DNA of 26,721 bases from positions 1-26,721 of the forward strand of contig JAJZGH010000027.1 of the NCBI GenBank assembly GCA_021798635.1. The letters run 5' to 3'. Origin of the DNA: Planctomycetota bacterium (GTDB taxonomy: Bacteria > Planctomycetota > Phycisphaerae > WQYP01). Below, in pieces: positions 16,565 to 24,451 of this stretch (position 1 is the first letter of the stretch; each line of letters opens with the position of its first letter). The notes under the pieces were generated by a model that saw only the letters and a program-made list of their open reading frames with translations, was not told where the DNA came from and searched no databases. Made by a program: the position numbers and the translations under genes.

Positions 16565-17293
16565 TCAGTGTTTCCATAAAGGTGTGCCCGCATTGGCAGA
16601 AATATCGCGGGCGTCTCCCACATGCCAATCCGCGAAGAGAATGTTGGCGGCATCCGGATTTCCGGCCGGACCGTGGAATGTAGTCATGTCCGCCAGCACC
16701 CAGACCCCGGTCGACTGCAGAAGCTGATACAGATTAATGCGATGGGTAGGTGGCCCGATCTGATAGTTGGTGACTCGGTCGCCGGCCAAGCCCATGTTGT
16801 ATTGATAACTGGTGCCTTCGCCAAGGAAATAACTTTGATAGGTTTTACCCGTGAAGGAGTCAGTAAATCCATTGACATCCGCCGGGCAATCCCATGCGCT
16901 GGCCGCACCGCGATCATTGGCGGTAGGCACATAATTGGGCTTGGGAATTGTATTAGGAGGCAATACGCCGCCAATTACACTTTGAATAGGTGAGGGACCG
17001 TAACCCGCCGGGTTGGAAGTTGAGGAGCTTACCGTTGTGCCATCAGCACAGGGAATCGTGTAGTTAACCGTGGGCATTTGCGGGCACGCCGGGAAAATTT
17101 CATTACTTTCACTTTGCATGTACGCGGCAAATAATTCGCCGATGCTGTGCAATTGGCCAGCGCAGGCGGTGCGCTTGGCATCTTGCTGAGCAAGTTGCAG
17201 GGCCGGCATCAATAAGCCGATCAATAAGGCAATAATGCTGATGACTACCAGCAGTTCAATAAGAGTGAAGCCGCGATGATTAGCTGACTTCAT
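16565..17293 (-). CDS. Type II secretion/pilus-like prepilin (pseudopilin)
   Basis: A 242-residue prepilin-like protein. The leader MKSANHRG is followed by [20 protein letters not shown], giving the prepilin peptidase site after Gly8, Phe at +1 and Glu at +5 of the mature protein, and the N-terminal membrane helix. A globular part follows with several Cys and Gly/Pro-rich loops, and a C-terminal [13 protein letters not shown] resembles the (N)xLFADGHV block of the pseudopilins expanded in planctomycetes (here Trp replaces the usual Gly). ATG 17293 is supported by GAGGAG six bases upstream, rather than an earlier in-frame start at 17320. No pilus or secretion ATPase gene is nearby. It is first in a two-gene operon and sits between two copies of a palindromic repeat. 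Confidence 0.88.
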   Translation of the reverse strand: MKSANHRGFTLIELLVVISIIALLIGLLMPALQLAQQDAKRTACAGQLHSIGELFAAYMQSESNEIFPACPQMPTVNYTIPCADGTTVSSSTSNPAGYGPSPIQSVIGGVLPPNTIPKPNYVPTANDRGAASAWDCPADVNGFTDSFTGKTYQSYFLGEGTSYQYNMGLAGDRVTNYQIGPPTHRINLYQLLQSTGVWVLADMTTFHGPAGNPDAANILFADWHVGDARDISANAGTPLWKH

Positions 17294-17329
17294 GGGAAAC
17301 TCCTCTGCACAAAAAGACACAAACGGACA

Positions 17330-17346
17330 CCAAGCCCTACGCTTGG
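17330..17346 (-). other. Hairpin in the pseudopilin 5' leader
   Basis: CCAAGC/GCTTGG form a perfect 6-bp inverted repeat with a 5-nt loop, 37 bp upstream of the pseudopilin start codon. It is not followed by a T run. It may be a leader structure or chance. The rest of 17294-17460 shows no gene and no clear promoter. Confidence 0.25.
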
Positions 17347-17460
17347 CGGCCTAAAAAGTTGCATAAGCACAATATTCGTGTTTATGGGAAACTGTGTCGC
17401 CTTGGGAACCTATGTAAATCCCAATTGCCCCAGAAGCCTGTCCAAGTAATGGCCGCTCTG

Positions 17461-17583
17461 TGACGGCGTAATTATTGGCCTCGTGGGCGAGCATCGCGTC
17501 ATACCGCGTAGTAACCCGGTGGTCGGTTCGCGGCACTGGATCAACCACCGGATTCATCGTCCGGTGCTCTACAAGCGGCGGCG
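17461..17583. repeat. Palindromic intergenic repeat, copy B
   Basis: The second copy of the element at 15690-15815, in the same orientation. The right half is well conserved (GGATCAACCACCGGATT, then TCCGGTGCTCTACAAG), while the left arm has decayed (CATACCGCGTAGTAACCCGGTGGTCG), so the long hairpin is imperfect and only CCGGTGGT/ACCACCGG pairs cleanly. An 86-codon minus-strand frame across it shares NPVVDPVP with the frame in copy A, as expected from repeat-derived sequence rather than a gene. Confidence 0.75.
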
Positions 17584-17592
17584 ACGATGTCG

Positions 17593-17619
17593 GGCAATAA
17601 TATGCAGGCAATAATATGC
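17593..17619 (+). promoter_or_regulatory. Tandem 13-bp repeat just upstream of the lipoprotein promoter
   Basis: GGCAATAATATGC occurs twice (17593-17605 and 17607-17619) with a 14-bp period and no mismatch, ending four bases before a -35 element. The position suits an activator or repressor binding site, but no regulator can be named. Confidence 0.45.
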
Positions 17620-17623
17620 CTAT

Positions 17624-17652
17624 TTGACCATTAAGTTAAACGGACGGATAAT
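17624..17652 (+). promoter_or_regulatory. Promoter of the LpoB-like lipoprotein operon
   Basis: TTGACC (17624-17629) and GATAAT (17647-17652) are separated by exactly 17 bp, each differing from the sigma70 consensus at one position. Transcription would begin about 55 bp before the ATG at 17713. One of the best promoter matches in the window. Confidence 0.6.
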
Positions 17653-17712
17653 TTTGACGCGTTCCGTACCTTATGGGCTGGACGCTATGAGTGTTTTTGA
17701 GGCGAAGTTTCC

Positions 17713-18324
17713 ATGTGTTATCAGGTTATTACAAGCCACTGCATTAAGATTGGTGTCGGCGCAGCGGTTGCCGCCTGTCTGGTGTTAAGCGGATGTTCAC
17801 AGCCCGGCTACAGCGCGTATCGGCCGGGTATTTCTTCTTTTCAGCCGGCGGATCAAGGGTTGCAGTCGCGTGATCTGGTGGACATGACCAATCGGCTGGC
17901 GGCGGATTTGCTTAAGATTCCGGCTATTGCGCAAAATCCGAATAAAGTAATTATCGTCATGACGGGGATAGATAATAAAACCAGTCAGCCGTGGCAAAAT
18001 GATCAGATTTATCTGGCAAGAATGCGCGCGTTGTTGAATCAATATGCGCGCGATCGCATCGCGTTTGTCATCCAGCCGCAGAAATTGCAACAACTTCAGC
18101 AGCAAGAGCTAGGCGCAACGAGTGGTGGGTTTGAGCAATCCAGCCGGGGGCAGGTGCCGCAGAATACCCGCATGATTCCCCAGTACGCGCTCAAGGGCGT
18201 ATTTTATGATCTGCCGAATTCCGCCACCACCTATTATTTGTGCACGTTCCAGTTAGTGAATCTGCAAACGGGTGAAGTGACATGGGAAGGGCATTATGAA
18301 ACCCGCACGCTGAACCTGTACTGA
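17713..18324 (+). CDS. LpoB-like outer-membrane lipoprotein (first copy)
   Basis: A 203-residue lipoprotein. Residues 1-27 form a lipoprotein signal ending in the lipobox LSGC (mature Cys at about 28). The body matches the LpoB/COG3417 family (penicillin-binding-protein activator LpoB): SRDLVDMTNRLAADLL near the start, KVIIVMTGIDNKT as the central strand, a helix with ARMRALLNQYARDRI, and the C-terminal strands TTYYLCTFQLVNLQTGEVTW. In E. coli, LpoB spans the periplasm to activate PBP1B; whether this protein does so here is unknown. ATG 17713 follows a purine-rich stretch (GAGGCGAAG). It begins a three-gene operon with a paralogue 52 bp downstream. Confidence 0.82.
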   Translation: MCYQVITSHCIKIGVGAAVAACLVLSGCSQPGYSAYRPGISSFQPADQGLQSRDLVDMTNRLAADLLKIPAIAQNPNKVIIVMTGIDNKTSQPWQNDQIYLARMRALLNQYARDRIAFVIQPQKLQQLQQQELGATSGGFEQSSRGQVPQNTRMIPQYALKGVFYDLPNSATTYYLCTFQLVNLQTGEVTWEGHYETRTLNLY

Positions 18325-18376
18325 TTATCCCTGCATCCCCGATTGTCGGCTCAACGCCCAACTGCGGAACGAAACA

Positions 18377-19000
18377 ATGTTAAGGTTTTGCAATTCACCG
18401 TGCCATATGCCGATACCGATGCGGCTTTGGGAACTCGTTGCGTTGACGATATGGCTGCTGGGATTAGCGGGCTGCGGCGGCCCGGCGCTGAACCCGGATA
18501 TGCGTAACACTTTTTTAGATTCGCATGATCTGGTGGCCATGACAGATAAAATGGCATCTGCGATTGCTTCCGATCCGGTTATCGCGCGACTTACCTCGCA
18601 TGGCCCAATCACCATCGTATTAACGGCGCTAAAAAATAATACGGATCAGATTATTCCGCGCAATCAGGGGGATATATTTCTGCACCGCGTGCGGGTGCTT
18701 CTGACGGCGCATCAGTCGTTACGTAGAGAATTTATATTTGTGTTAAACAGGGCCGCGTATCAACGACTCGCGGCTGGTGAGCTGCCGGGCATCGGGCCGC
18801 TAGGGCCGGATGTGAATCGTCTGCAACCGCTTTATGCCCTGCAGGCCACATTTTATTCGGACAACAAAGTCTCTCCGGAATATCGGAGCGCCTATTATTT
18901 ATGCACATTTTATCTTACCAATATCCGTACAGGGCGGATTATCTGGGAGGGCACGTATGAAACAAAAAAGGCGGTCCACAGCGGATTTTTGGATAAATGA
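18377..19000 (+). CDS. LpoB-like outer-membrane lipoprotein (second copy)
   Basis: A 207-residue lipoprotein paralogous to the preceding gene: DSHDLVAMTDKMASAI matches SRDLVDMTNRLAADLL, ITIVLTALKNNT matches the central strand, and AYYLCTFYLTNIRTGRIIWEGTYETK matches the C-terminus. The lipobox is LAGC after the hydrophobic run LVALTIWLLG. The start is uncertain: 18377 is the longest, while ATGs at 18407 and 18419 give a more compact signal peptide; none has a strong Shine-Dalgarno. The two copies have diverged strongly outside the shared blocks, which suggests old duplication and different partners. The TPR lipoprotein follows 42 bp later. Confidence 0.8.
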   Translation: MLRFCNSPCHMPIPMRLWELVALTIWLLGLAGCGGPALNPDMRNTFLDSHDLVAMTDKMASAIASDPVIARLTSHGPITIVLTALKNNTDQIIPRNQGDIFLHRVRVLLTAHQSLRREFIFVLNRAAYQRLAAGELPGIGPLGPDVNRLQPLYALQATFYSDNKVSPEYRSAYYLCTFYLTNIRTGRIIWEGTYETKKAVHSGFLDK

Positions 19001-19042
19001 CAAAGCTGCAAAGGATCCGCGCGGCATGGAGACCACTGATTT

Positions 19043-20269
19043 ATGAATGATGAGCCGGAAATTGTGCCCTCGAGCTTTTGGCGCTTAGGCATTGCCATAC
19101 TGCTGACGTGCACACTGTTTTTGCCCGCGTGCAGTGAAACTTCGGCGCGCGTGCGCGATGCGGTGACGCTTTATTACACCGGCCAATATGCGCCGGCGGC
19201 GCAGGAACTGGCGCCGTTGATTACCAAGCCAAATAGAAATTTCGTACTCAATAATTGCCGTTACGGTTCTTGCGCCCTGGCGGCAGGCCAGTTGGAGAAT
19301 GCCCAGGAGGCATTTCTGCGGGCTTATCGGGTGATGGACAGCGTCAACACCAATACCGGCAGCCGGGTGCTGGGAGCGGTGGTGGTGTATGAGGGCGTGA
19401 AAGTATGGAAGGGCCAGCCCTTTGAAAGGGCTATGGCACATTATTATCTGGGGCTGATATTTCTGATTAAAGGGGACTACGACAATGCGCGGGCGGCCTT
19501 TGCCAACAGTCTTTTTCGATTGCGTAAATACGCCAATCCGAATGTAAAACTTCCCCCGGGGCAGCAATATGCGCGCGTCGATTCCAATTTTGTTTTGGGT
19601 TACTTTGGCTTGGGCGTTTGTTATATGAAACTGGGGCATCCGAAGCTGGCGGCGGCCAATTTTCAACGGGCCCAGCAGTTGGATCCGGCGATTAGCGATG
19701 TGGTCAAGAAAATGTACGAACCGGGAATTAACGCTTTGATATTTGTGGATTGGGGTTTCGGACCCCGGCGCCGGGCGGCGGGATGGTATGGTGAACAATC
19801 CGTCTTTACGCCCCCGCCGTGGCAGGCCGGTCCGATTCCCCCGGTTTATGCATGGGATAACAACCATCCTGTTTCCGGCATCGCCAATTCCGATATGGTA
19901 GATACGCTGGCGCTGGCACAGGACAAGCGGTGGCTCACCATAGATACCATCCGCGAGGCCAAGGCGGTTATTGGAACAGGGATGATGGTCGGCGGCGCAG
20001 CGGCTGTGGATAATGGAGCTTATAACAATAATGGAACCGAGGCGCTGATTGGATTAGGTGTTGCGGGTGTAGGAGCACTTTTGGCGGCTTCATCGCAGGC
20101 CGATACACGTTACTGGGAAATGTTGCCGCGAACCGTGTATGTAATTCCCGCTAAATTGCCGCCAGGGGACAGCACCGTTCAGGTATCAGCGGGCGGCGCA
20201 AACAGCGTGCCGTTTACCGTCGATATGGCGGGCGACAAATTGCGAACATTTTATGTGCGGTTACCGTGA
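19043..20269 (+). CDS. TPR-containing lipoprotein (COG3014-like)
   Basis: A 408-residue protein with a short polar N-terminus, a hydrophobic run and the lipobox LPAC (LTCTLFLPACSE), so a lipoprotein. Residues about 35-215 hold TPR-like helical repeats (AVTLYYTGQYAPAAQELAPL, AAGQLENAQEAFLRAY, AHYYLGLIFLIKGDYDNARA, GVCYMKLGHPKLAAANFQRA). The C-terminal half has a Gly/Ala-rich hydrophobic stretch (near ALIGLGVAGVGALLAA), and ends in beta-rich sequence. It resembles the COG3014 family of uncharacterised lipoproteins, which I recall being encoded beside LpoB-type genes in other Gram-negative bacteria; its position here fits. ATG 19043 has GGAG eleven bases upstream. Probably a periplasm-facing scaffold. 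Confidence 0.75.
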   Translation: MNDEPEIVPSSFWRLGIAILLTCTLFLPACSETSARVRDAVTLYYTGQYAPAAQELAPLITKPNRNFVLNNCRYGSCALAAGQLENAQEAFLRAYRVMDSVNTNTGSRVLGAVVVYEGVKVWKGQPFERAMAHYYLGLIFLIKGDYDNARAAFANSLFRLRKYANPNVKLPPGQQYARVDSNFVLGYFGLGVCYMKLGHPKLAAANFQRAQQLDPAISDVVKKMYEPGINALIFVDWGFGPRRRAAGWYGEQSVFTPPPWQAGPIPPVYAWDNNHPVSGIANSDMVDTLALAQDKRWLTIDTIREAKAVIGTGMMVGGAAAVDNGAYNNNGTEALIGLGVAGVGALLAASSQADTRYWEMLPRTVYVIPAKLPPGDSTVQVSAGGANSVPFTVDMAGDKLRTFYVRLP

Positions 20270-20422
20270 CGCGGGGGACGAGCATTTAGGAGTGAGGAGT
20301 TAGAATGTTTTGGAAGCGCTGGCGCTGCTTAAGGCCTGATGCTCAATTCCAGATACAGAATCAGTAGCGGCAATATTTTCAGTCATTGCAGGCCATGCAG
20401 AAGAAATGGAAGCGCCCGCGAT

Positions 20423-21379
20423 TTAATGCGAAACGGTGAGGACAATTTTCCCGAAGCCGCCGCCGGCTTCCAAAGCGCGATGTGCGTCGGCAAGATTTTC
20501 CAGTGGTAAGACTTTGTTGATCACCGGTTTGAGAACTTCGCGCTCCAGCAGGGCGGAAAGCCTGGTCATGCCGGCAACCCGGCGGGGGATGGAATCAAAC
20601 GCGAGGCTTACATAGTGAAGGGCAATATTGTGCCGGTATCCTAATGAAAAATCACCTTTGGGATCCACAATCGTCGTGATGCGGCCCATGGGGCGAATAA
20701 CTGGAATGCTGCGTGCGGCGTAGGTGTCCCCGAAGCAGTCAAATACCAGATCAACCATTCCGGCTTCTTGTTGAACCACTGAGACAAAATCTTCGCTCTG
20801 GCGGTCGATGACACGGTCCGCACCCAGTGAACGCACCAGGGCGGCATTGGCAGCCGAGCAGACTGCATAAACATAAGCTCCCGCAGCATGAGCAAGCTGT
20901 ACGGCCATCGAGCCAACGCCGCCTGAGGCACCGATGATCAGAACGGTTTGCCCCAGCCGCAAATCACCCTGTTCTATCAGACCTGCCCATGCGGTCAGGG
21001 CGGTCAGAGGCACGGCCGCCGCTTCAATATAACCGAGGTGTGCCGGTTTCTTTGCCACAATGTCCGCTCGAACCGCATGGTACTGTGCATTAGCGCCTGG
21101 GCCGGAAAAGTCGGGGCAGTAAAACACCGCATCCCCAGCCTGAACGTTGCGCACCAGCGACCCGGTTTGCTCCACAGTGCCGGAAACGTCAAATCCCAGA
21201 ATCGAGCCGGCACCATAACCAAAGGCCCCGGTTTTACGAATTTTGCAGTCAATGGGATTAACGGCCACGGCTTGAACTTTCACAAGAATCTGATCAGGTC
21301 GTATTTCCGGTTTGGCCACATCTTGTAAAACCAAAACTTCAGGCCCGCCATTAGCGGAAAGTGTCATAGCTTTCATCAT
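20423..21379 (-). CDS. Zinc-independent quinone oxidoreductase-like MDR protein
   Basis: A 318-residue medium-chain dehydrogenase/reductase of the NADPH:quinone oxidoreductase type. The N-terminal GroES-like domain (residues 1-130: KAMTLSANGGPEVLVLQDV, VAVNPIDCKIRKTG, ILGFDVSGTVEQTG) lacks zinc ligands. The Rossmann domain has the NADPH loop VLIIGASGGVGSMAVQLA, and the C-terminus ends in AHRALEAGGGFGKIVLTV as in this family. ATG 21379 has AGGA six bases upstream. It is 96 bp after the glycogen synthase on the same strand. The 153-bp gap to the convergent TPR gene contains only a 20-codon frame (20305-20367) with a good Shine-Dalgarno, which I do not call. The substrate is unknown. Confidence 0.88.
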   Translation of the reverse strand: MMKAMTLSANGGPEVLVLQDVAKPEIRPDQILVKVQAVAVNPIDCKIRKTGAFGYGAGSILGFDVSGTVEQTGSLVRNVQAGDAVFYCPDFSGPGANAQYHAVRADIVAKKPAHLGYIEAAAVPLTALTAWAGLIEQGDLRLGQTVLIIGASGGVGSMAVQLAHAAGAYVYAVCSAANAALVRSLGADRVIDRQSEDFVSVVQQEAGMVDLVFDCFGDTYAARSIPVIRPMGRITTIVDPKGDFSLGYRHNIALHYVSLAFDSIPRRVAGMTRLSALLEREVLKPVINKVLPLENLADAHRALEAGGGFGKIVLTVSH

Positions 21380-21475
21380 TGTTATTCCTAACTTCCAACG
21401 CCTACGGAGGTGTCTTCAAGCTCCCGCCAAGCGAAGCGCTTCCACCCCTTCTAACTGAATATTACATACTAAGAT

Positions 21476-23608
21476 CTAACCCCCAGCCGCTGTCCCCGCC
21501 TTACGCGACAGCGCCAGGCGATGCGCATGGGCATAATGGGAAATAAGGTTGTGCCAGTCAAAATATTCCGACAGCCGCTCCACGCGGTTGCGTAATTCAA
21601 TGCGCCCGCGACGGTCTTTCAGTGCAAAGTTAAAAAGTATTTCCGTAAGCTGGTGCGCGGATTGGTCAAATGAAGCATAACGCCGGCCCACGACAAATAG
21701 ACCGTTATTGGCCGGATCATGGATATGTTTTAACACATAACTGCCGAACCCCGCCAGATCGCTGGTGGCTGCGGCCACGCCATTGGCTACGCACTCCATT
21801 GGGGTGTAGCCCCATGGTTCATAGTAGCTGGGAAATACGCCCATGTGGCATCCGCGGACAAATTGATCATAATCCAGGCCGATCAGCGGCGACGTGGCAG
21901 AGAGAAAATCGGGATGAAAAATCACTTTCACCGGGTCCTCTTTCGCGTTAAAGAGGTGACACGCCCGCAGTTGCTCCAACACGGAATCTTTGGCGTCGTC
22001 CCAGAGATCATGCGTGACAATGGCAGGTTGCTTCCAACTGCGCCACGCATGCAAGCCACGCTTGAGCCGAACCATCGAGCTTTCGGTGATCAGATGGTCC
22101 GTATCCGGCATTTTTCCCTGACTGACATTCTGGAGCAAACGATGTCCGATTTCCTCTGAGACTCTTTCACACGTGAGTTTGAGTTCATCAAACATGGCCT
22201 GACTTTTCAACACATCAACATTAATGGATTTATATGGCGCTCGTGTAATGATAAAGGCGACAACGGTAATGGGAATATTTCCGGATTTCAGCCAGTGATT
22301 CAGCCGCGCCAGAGATTCAATAAACAGATTAATGCCCTTGTTGGTGTATTCATACCGACCGGAGGTAAATACATAAATGGTCCGATCAAGGTCAAACGTA
22401 TAGGAGGGAAAAAAGTGGCCGGCGACAAACGTGTGAATGGCTTCCTTGTATTGTTTGTGCAGGGTCTGAAATTCATGCAGAGCGGCAAAGCGTTGTATGT
22501 TCAGCCCGTTGGGCGTAATAACATCGGGCTTGCGGTGCAGAAGCTTTTCAGCCTCCAACGCTGTCACATCGGATACGGTGGTAAATACATCGGCACAATT
22601 CGCCGCACCGCGCTCCAGACAGTAACGGGCATAAATGGCATAATGCCCGGCGGCTTGATCGGGATTAATGGAATCGAGCTTGGAATAAAAATCCGGATTA
22701 TCAGTACACAAATACCGCCCCAGCAGCGTGGCATGGGTGGTAAACACGGTGGCTACCGGAAGCTTAAGAAGACTGATACGCATCAGGCCGGGAGCTACCA
22801 TCCACTCATGGAAATGCGCGATGATGGGGCGATGCTCGGGCTTAAAGCGGCACAACTCCTGAAAAAATAATCCCGCCAGCATTCCGAATACCACGACGTT
22901 GTTGGTATCAACATCATTATCCGGAGCCTCAATTCCGTGGTCTTTCCACAGGGTGTATTTGAACTCACCAAGCCGTCCAAACGCCGACATGAAATCCAGC
23001 AGCAGCACACGTGGGCGACCTTCAATAAGCCAATGGCCGTAATGCGCGCGAATCGACATTTCTTCCAGGCGGTGGATGGCCTCGGCGATGGCACCGCTGG
23101 GTTCAGCAGGCTCAAACTCAACGCTGGCGGTATCAACATTGTAAGGGCCGATCATGCAGTAGCGGTCGCCCCAGGATTCCACCATCGTGGCGGCTTTGGT
23201 ACGCATGACGGTATAAATACCGCCAAGTTGCCAGCAGACTTCCCACGCTATTTCAAACAGCAGCGGTTGGGTTGGATCATCATCCGCCGCCGGTCCGATC
23301 GGAACCGCGGTATCCGTCAGTGCGGGTTTTCGCACGGGCAAGGGCGGCGGCGGAAAATCGCGGGCGGTGGTGCGGGGCACTGCCGGAGTCGGCTGATCCG
23401 GGCGATGATAACTTTGGCCTTCGGGTTGGGTAAAGGAACTGGATGTGGTGGATGGCGGCGCGAAGCTGGATTTGTAATTGCCGGGGGGTGGCTGCTTGGT
23501 CGCCTCCGTGCCCTCAAGAACTTCAGCAGCTTGCTGGGCAAATTTTGAGGATTCAATTAACGGTGCGGTTTTGCCGCGTTTGTTACCGGATTTGTTGCCG
23601 CTTCCCAT
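21476..23608 (-). CDS. Eukaryote-type (GT3) glycogen synthase
   Basis: A 710-residue glycogen synthase of family GT3, which adds glucose from UDP-glucose to glycogen, unlike the GT5 GlgA of most bacteria. Residues 1-115 are a low-complexity Pro/Ser/Thr-rich extension. The N-terminal Rossmann domain starts at FEIAWEVCWQLGGIYTVMRT (118 on) and includes AHFHEWMVAPGL and TTHATLLGRYLCTDN. The C-terminal domain has FTSGRYEYTNKGINLFIE and GCHMGVFPSYYEPWGYTPME with the E-x7-E pair E597 and E605. An arginine-rich helix (RRGRIELRNRVERLSEYFDW, from 666) corresponds to the glucose-6-phosphate/phosphorylation switch of yeast and animal enzymes. ATG 23608 has AGGTG eight bases upstream; a TTG at 23629 is less likely. 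It is preceded on the same strand by a histidine phosphatase. Confidence 0.93.
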   Translation of the reverse strand: MGSGNKSGNKRGKTAPLIESSKFAQQAAEVLEGTEATKQPPPGNYKSSFAPPSTTSSSFTQPEGQSYHRPDQPTPAVPRTTARDFPPPPLPVRKPALTDTAVPIGPAADDDPTQPLLFEIAWEVCWQLGGIYTVMRTKAATMVESWGDRYCMIGPYNVDTASVEFEPAEPSGAIAEAIHRLEEMSIRAHYGHWLIEGRPRVLLLDFMSAFGRLGEFKYTLWKDHGIEAPDNDVDTNNVVVFGMLAGLFFQELCRFKPEHRPIIAHFHEWMVAPGLMRISLLKLPVATVFTTHATLLGRYLCTDNPDFYSKLDSINPDQAAGHYAIYARYCLERGAANCADVFTTVSDVTALEAEKLLHRKPDVITPNGLNIQRFAALHEFQTLHKQYKEAIHTFVAGHFFPSYTFDLDRTIYVFTSGRYEYTNKGINLFIESLARLNHWLKSGNIPITVVAFIITRAPYKSINVDVLKSQAMFDELKLTCERVSEEIGHRLLQNVSQGKMPDTDHLITESSMVRLKRGLHAWRSWKQPAIVTHDLWDDAKDSVLEQLRACHLFNAKEDPVKVIFHPDFLSATSPLIGLDYDQFVRGCHMGVFPSYYEPWGYTPMECVANGVAAATSDLAGFGSYVLKHIHDPANNGLFVVGRRYASFDQSAHQLTEILFNFALKDRRGRIELRNRVERLSEYFDWHNLISHYAHAHRLALSRKAGTAAGG

Positions 23609-23718
23609 CGCACGTTCACCTTTTTTCAAAATCTCACATGCCTGACCGCTAGATTCGATTTTACCACAGATGCTTCAGAACGCGACAGGCATAAAAATTT
23701 CGCGAAAAACCCTCCCAA

Positions 23719-24396
23719 CTAAGCAGACGGTGCATTGGCGGTATCGGCGCTGGGGGGGCGACCCATGAGCATTTCAATATCCAACAGGCTTACCAGATAA
23801 TAAATGCTCCCGCGCTTTTCCAGCACGGCTGTCAGGCCATTGGACAGTCCGAAGCGGCGCGGCGCTCCCGCAGGTAGCCCCAAAACATGCCACAGAACAT
23901 GTTTCAGCACGCCTCCATGCGTGACGGCCATGACATCTTTTCCGCTCACCGCGTCGGACATCGTGTCCAATACTACCCGAGCTCGCTCCCAAAGCTGCTG
24001 ATCGCTTTCGACCCCGGGGACGCCGGTCCAGTCGGCCAGATCGCCGTTGCCGGTGTTGTTGCCGGTCAGGTCGGCCCGCATGGCCCGGACTTCATCCCAG
24101 GTTTTTCCCTCAAACGCACCGAGATTGCGCTCTCGCAACTGCGGAGTGACCGTCATGGCGCAGCTTTGGCGGGCGGCGATGGCCTGCGCGGTTTGCAGGG
24201 CACGCGGCAGATCACTGGACCAGATAGCGGCAAAATTCCGTGCCGCAAACCACTGGGAGAGCATCTCGGCCTGTTGCCGACCTGTTGCATTAAGTTCCGT
24301 GGGGCTGTGACCCTGAATGCGGCGTTGGGCATTCCAGTCCGTCTGGCCATGGCGAACCAGCCAGAGCCGGGGCGGAATATTTTCCAGAGGATTCAT
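23719..24396 (-). CDS. Histidine phosphatase (phosphoglycerate mutase-like)
   Basis: A 225-residue branch-1 histidine phosphatase. The phospho-accepting His is in LVRHGQTDWNAQRRIQG (RHG near residue 15), the second catalytic His in MAVTHGGVLKHVLW, with supporting residues SSDLPRALQTAQAIA and the acid block LRERNLGAFEGKTWDEV. The family covers cofactor-dependent phosphoglycerate mutases, CobC-like and broad sugar-phosphate phosphatases; the short length favours a phosphatase over dPGM. The tail GRPPSADTANAPSA is poorly conserved. ATG 24396 follows AAGGA nine bases upstream. It lies 110 bp before the glycogen synthase on the same strand, so a sugar-phosphate role is attractive but unproven. Confidence 0.88.
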   Translation of the reverse strand: MNPLENIPPRLWLVRHGQTDWNAQRRIQGHSPTELNATGRQQAEMLSQWFAARNFAAIWSSDLPRALQTAQAIAARQSCAMTVTPQLRERNLGAFEGKTWDEVRAMRADLTGNNTGNGDLADWTGVPGVESDQQLWERARVVLDTMSDAVSGKDVMAVTHGGVLKHVLWHVLGLPAGAPRRFGLSNGLTAVLEKRGSIYYLVSLLDIEMLMGRPPSADTANAPSA

Positions 24397-24451
24397 GCGT
24401 CAGTATCCTTTTGCAGCGAAATCATCCGCGAATTGTATCCACATTACACCT

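Noticed and set aside
15690..17583. Repeat-flanked unit as a composite transposon
   Set aside because: No transposase or recombinase gene is present between the repeats, and no target duplication was identified by eye.
17351..17611. 86-codon minus-strand frame over repeat copy B
   Set aside because: Repeat-derived, with no ribosome site or family similarity.
20305..20367. 20-codon frame (MFWKRWRCLRP...) with GAGGAG five bases upstream
   Set aside because: The ribosome site is good, but the frame is too short to support without conservation and sits in a convergent gap.
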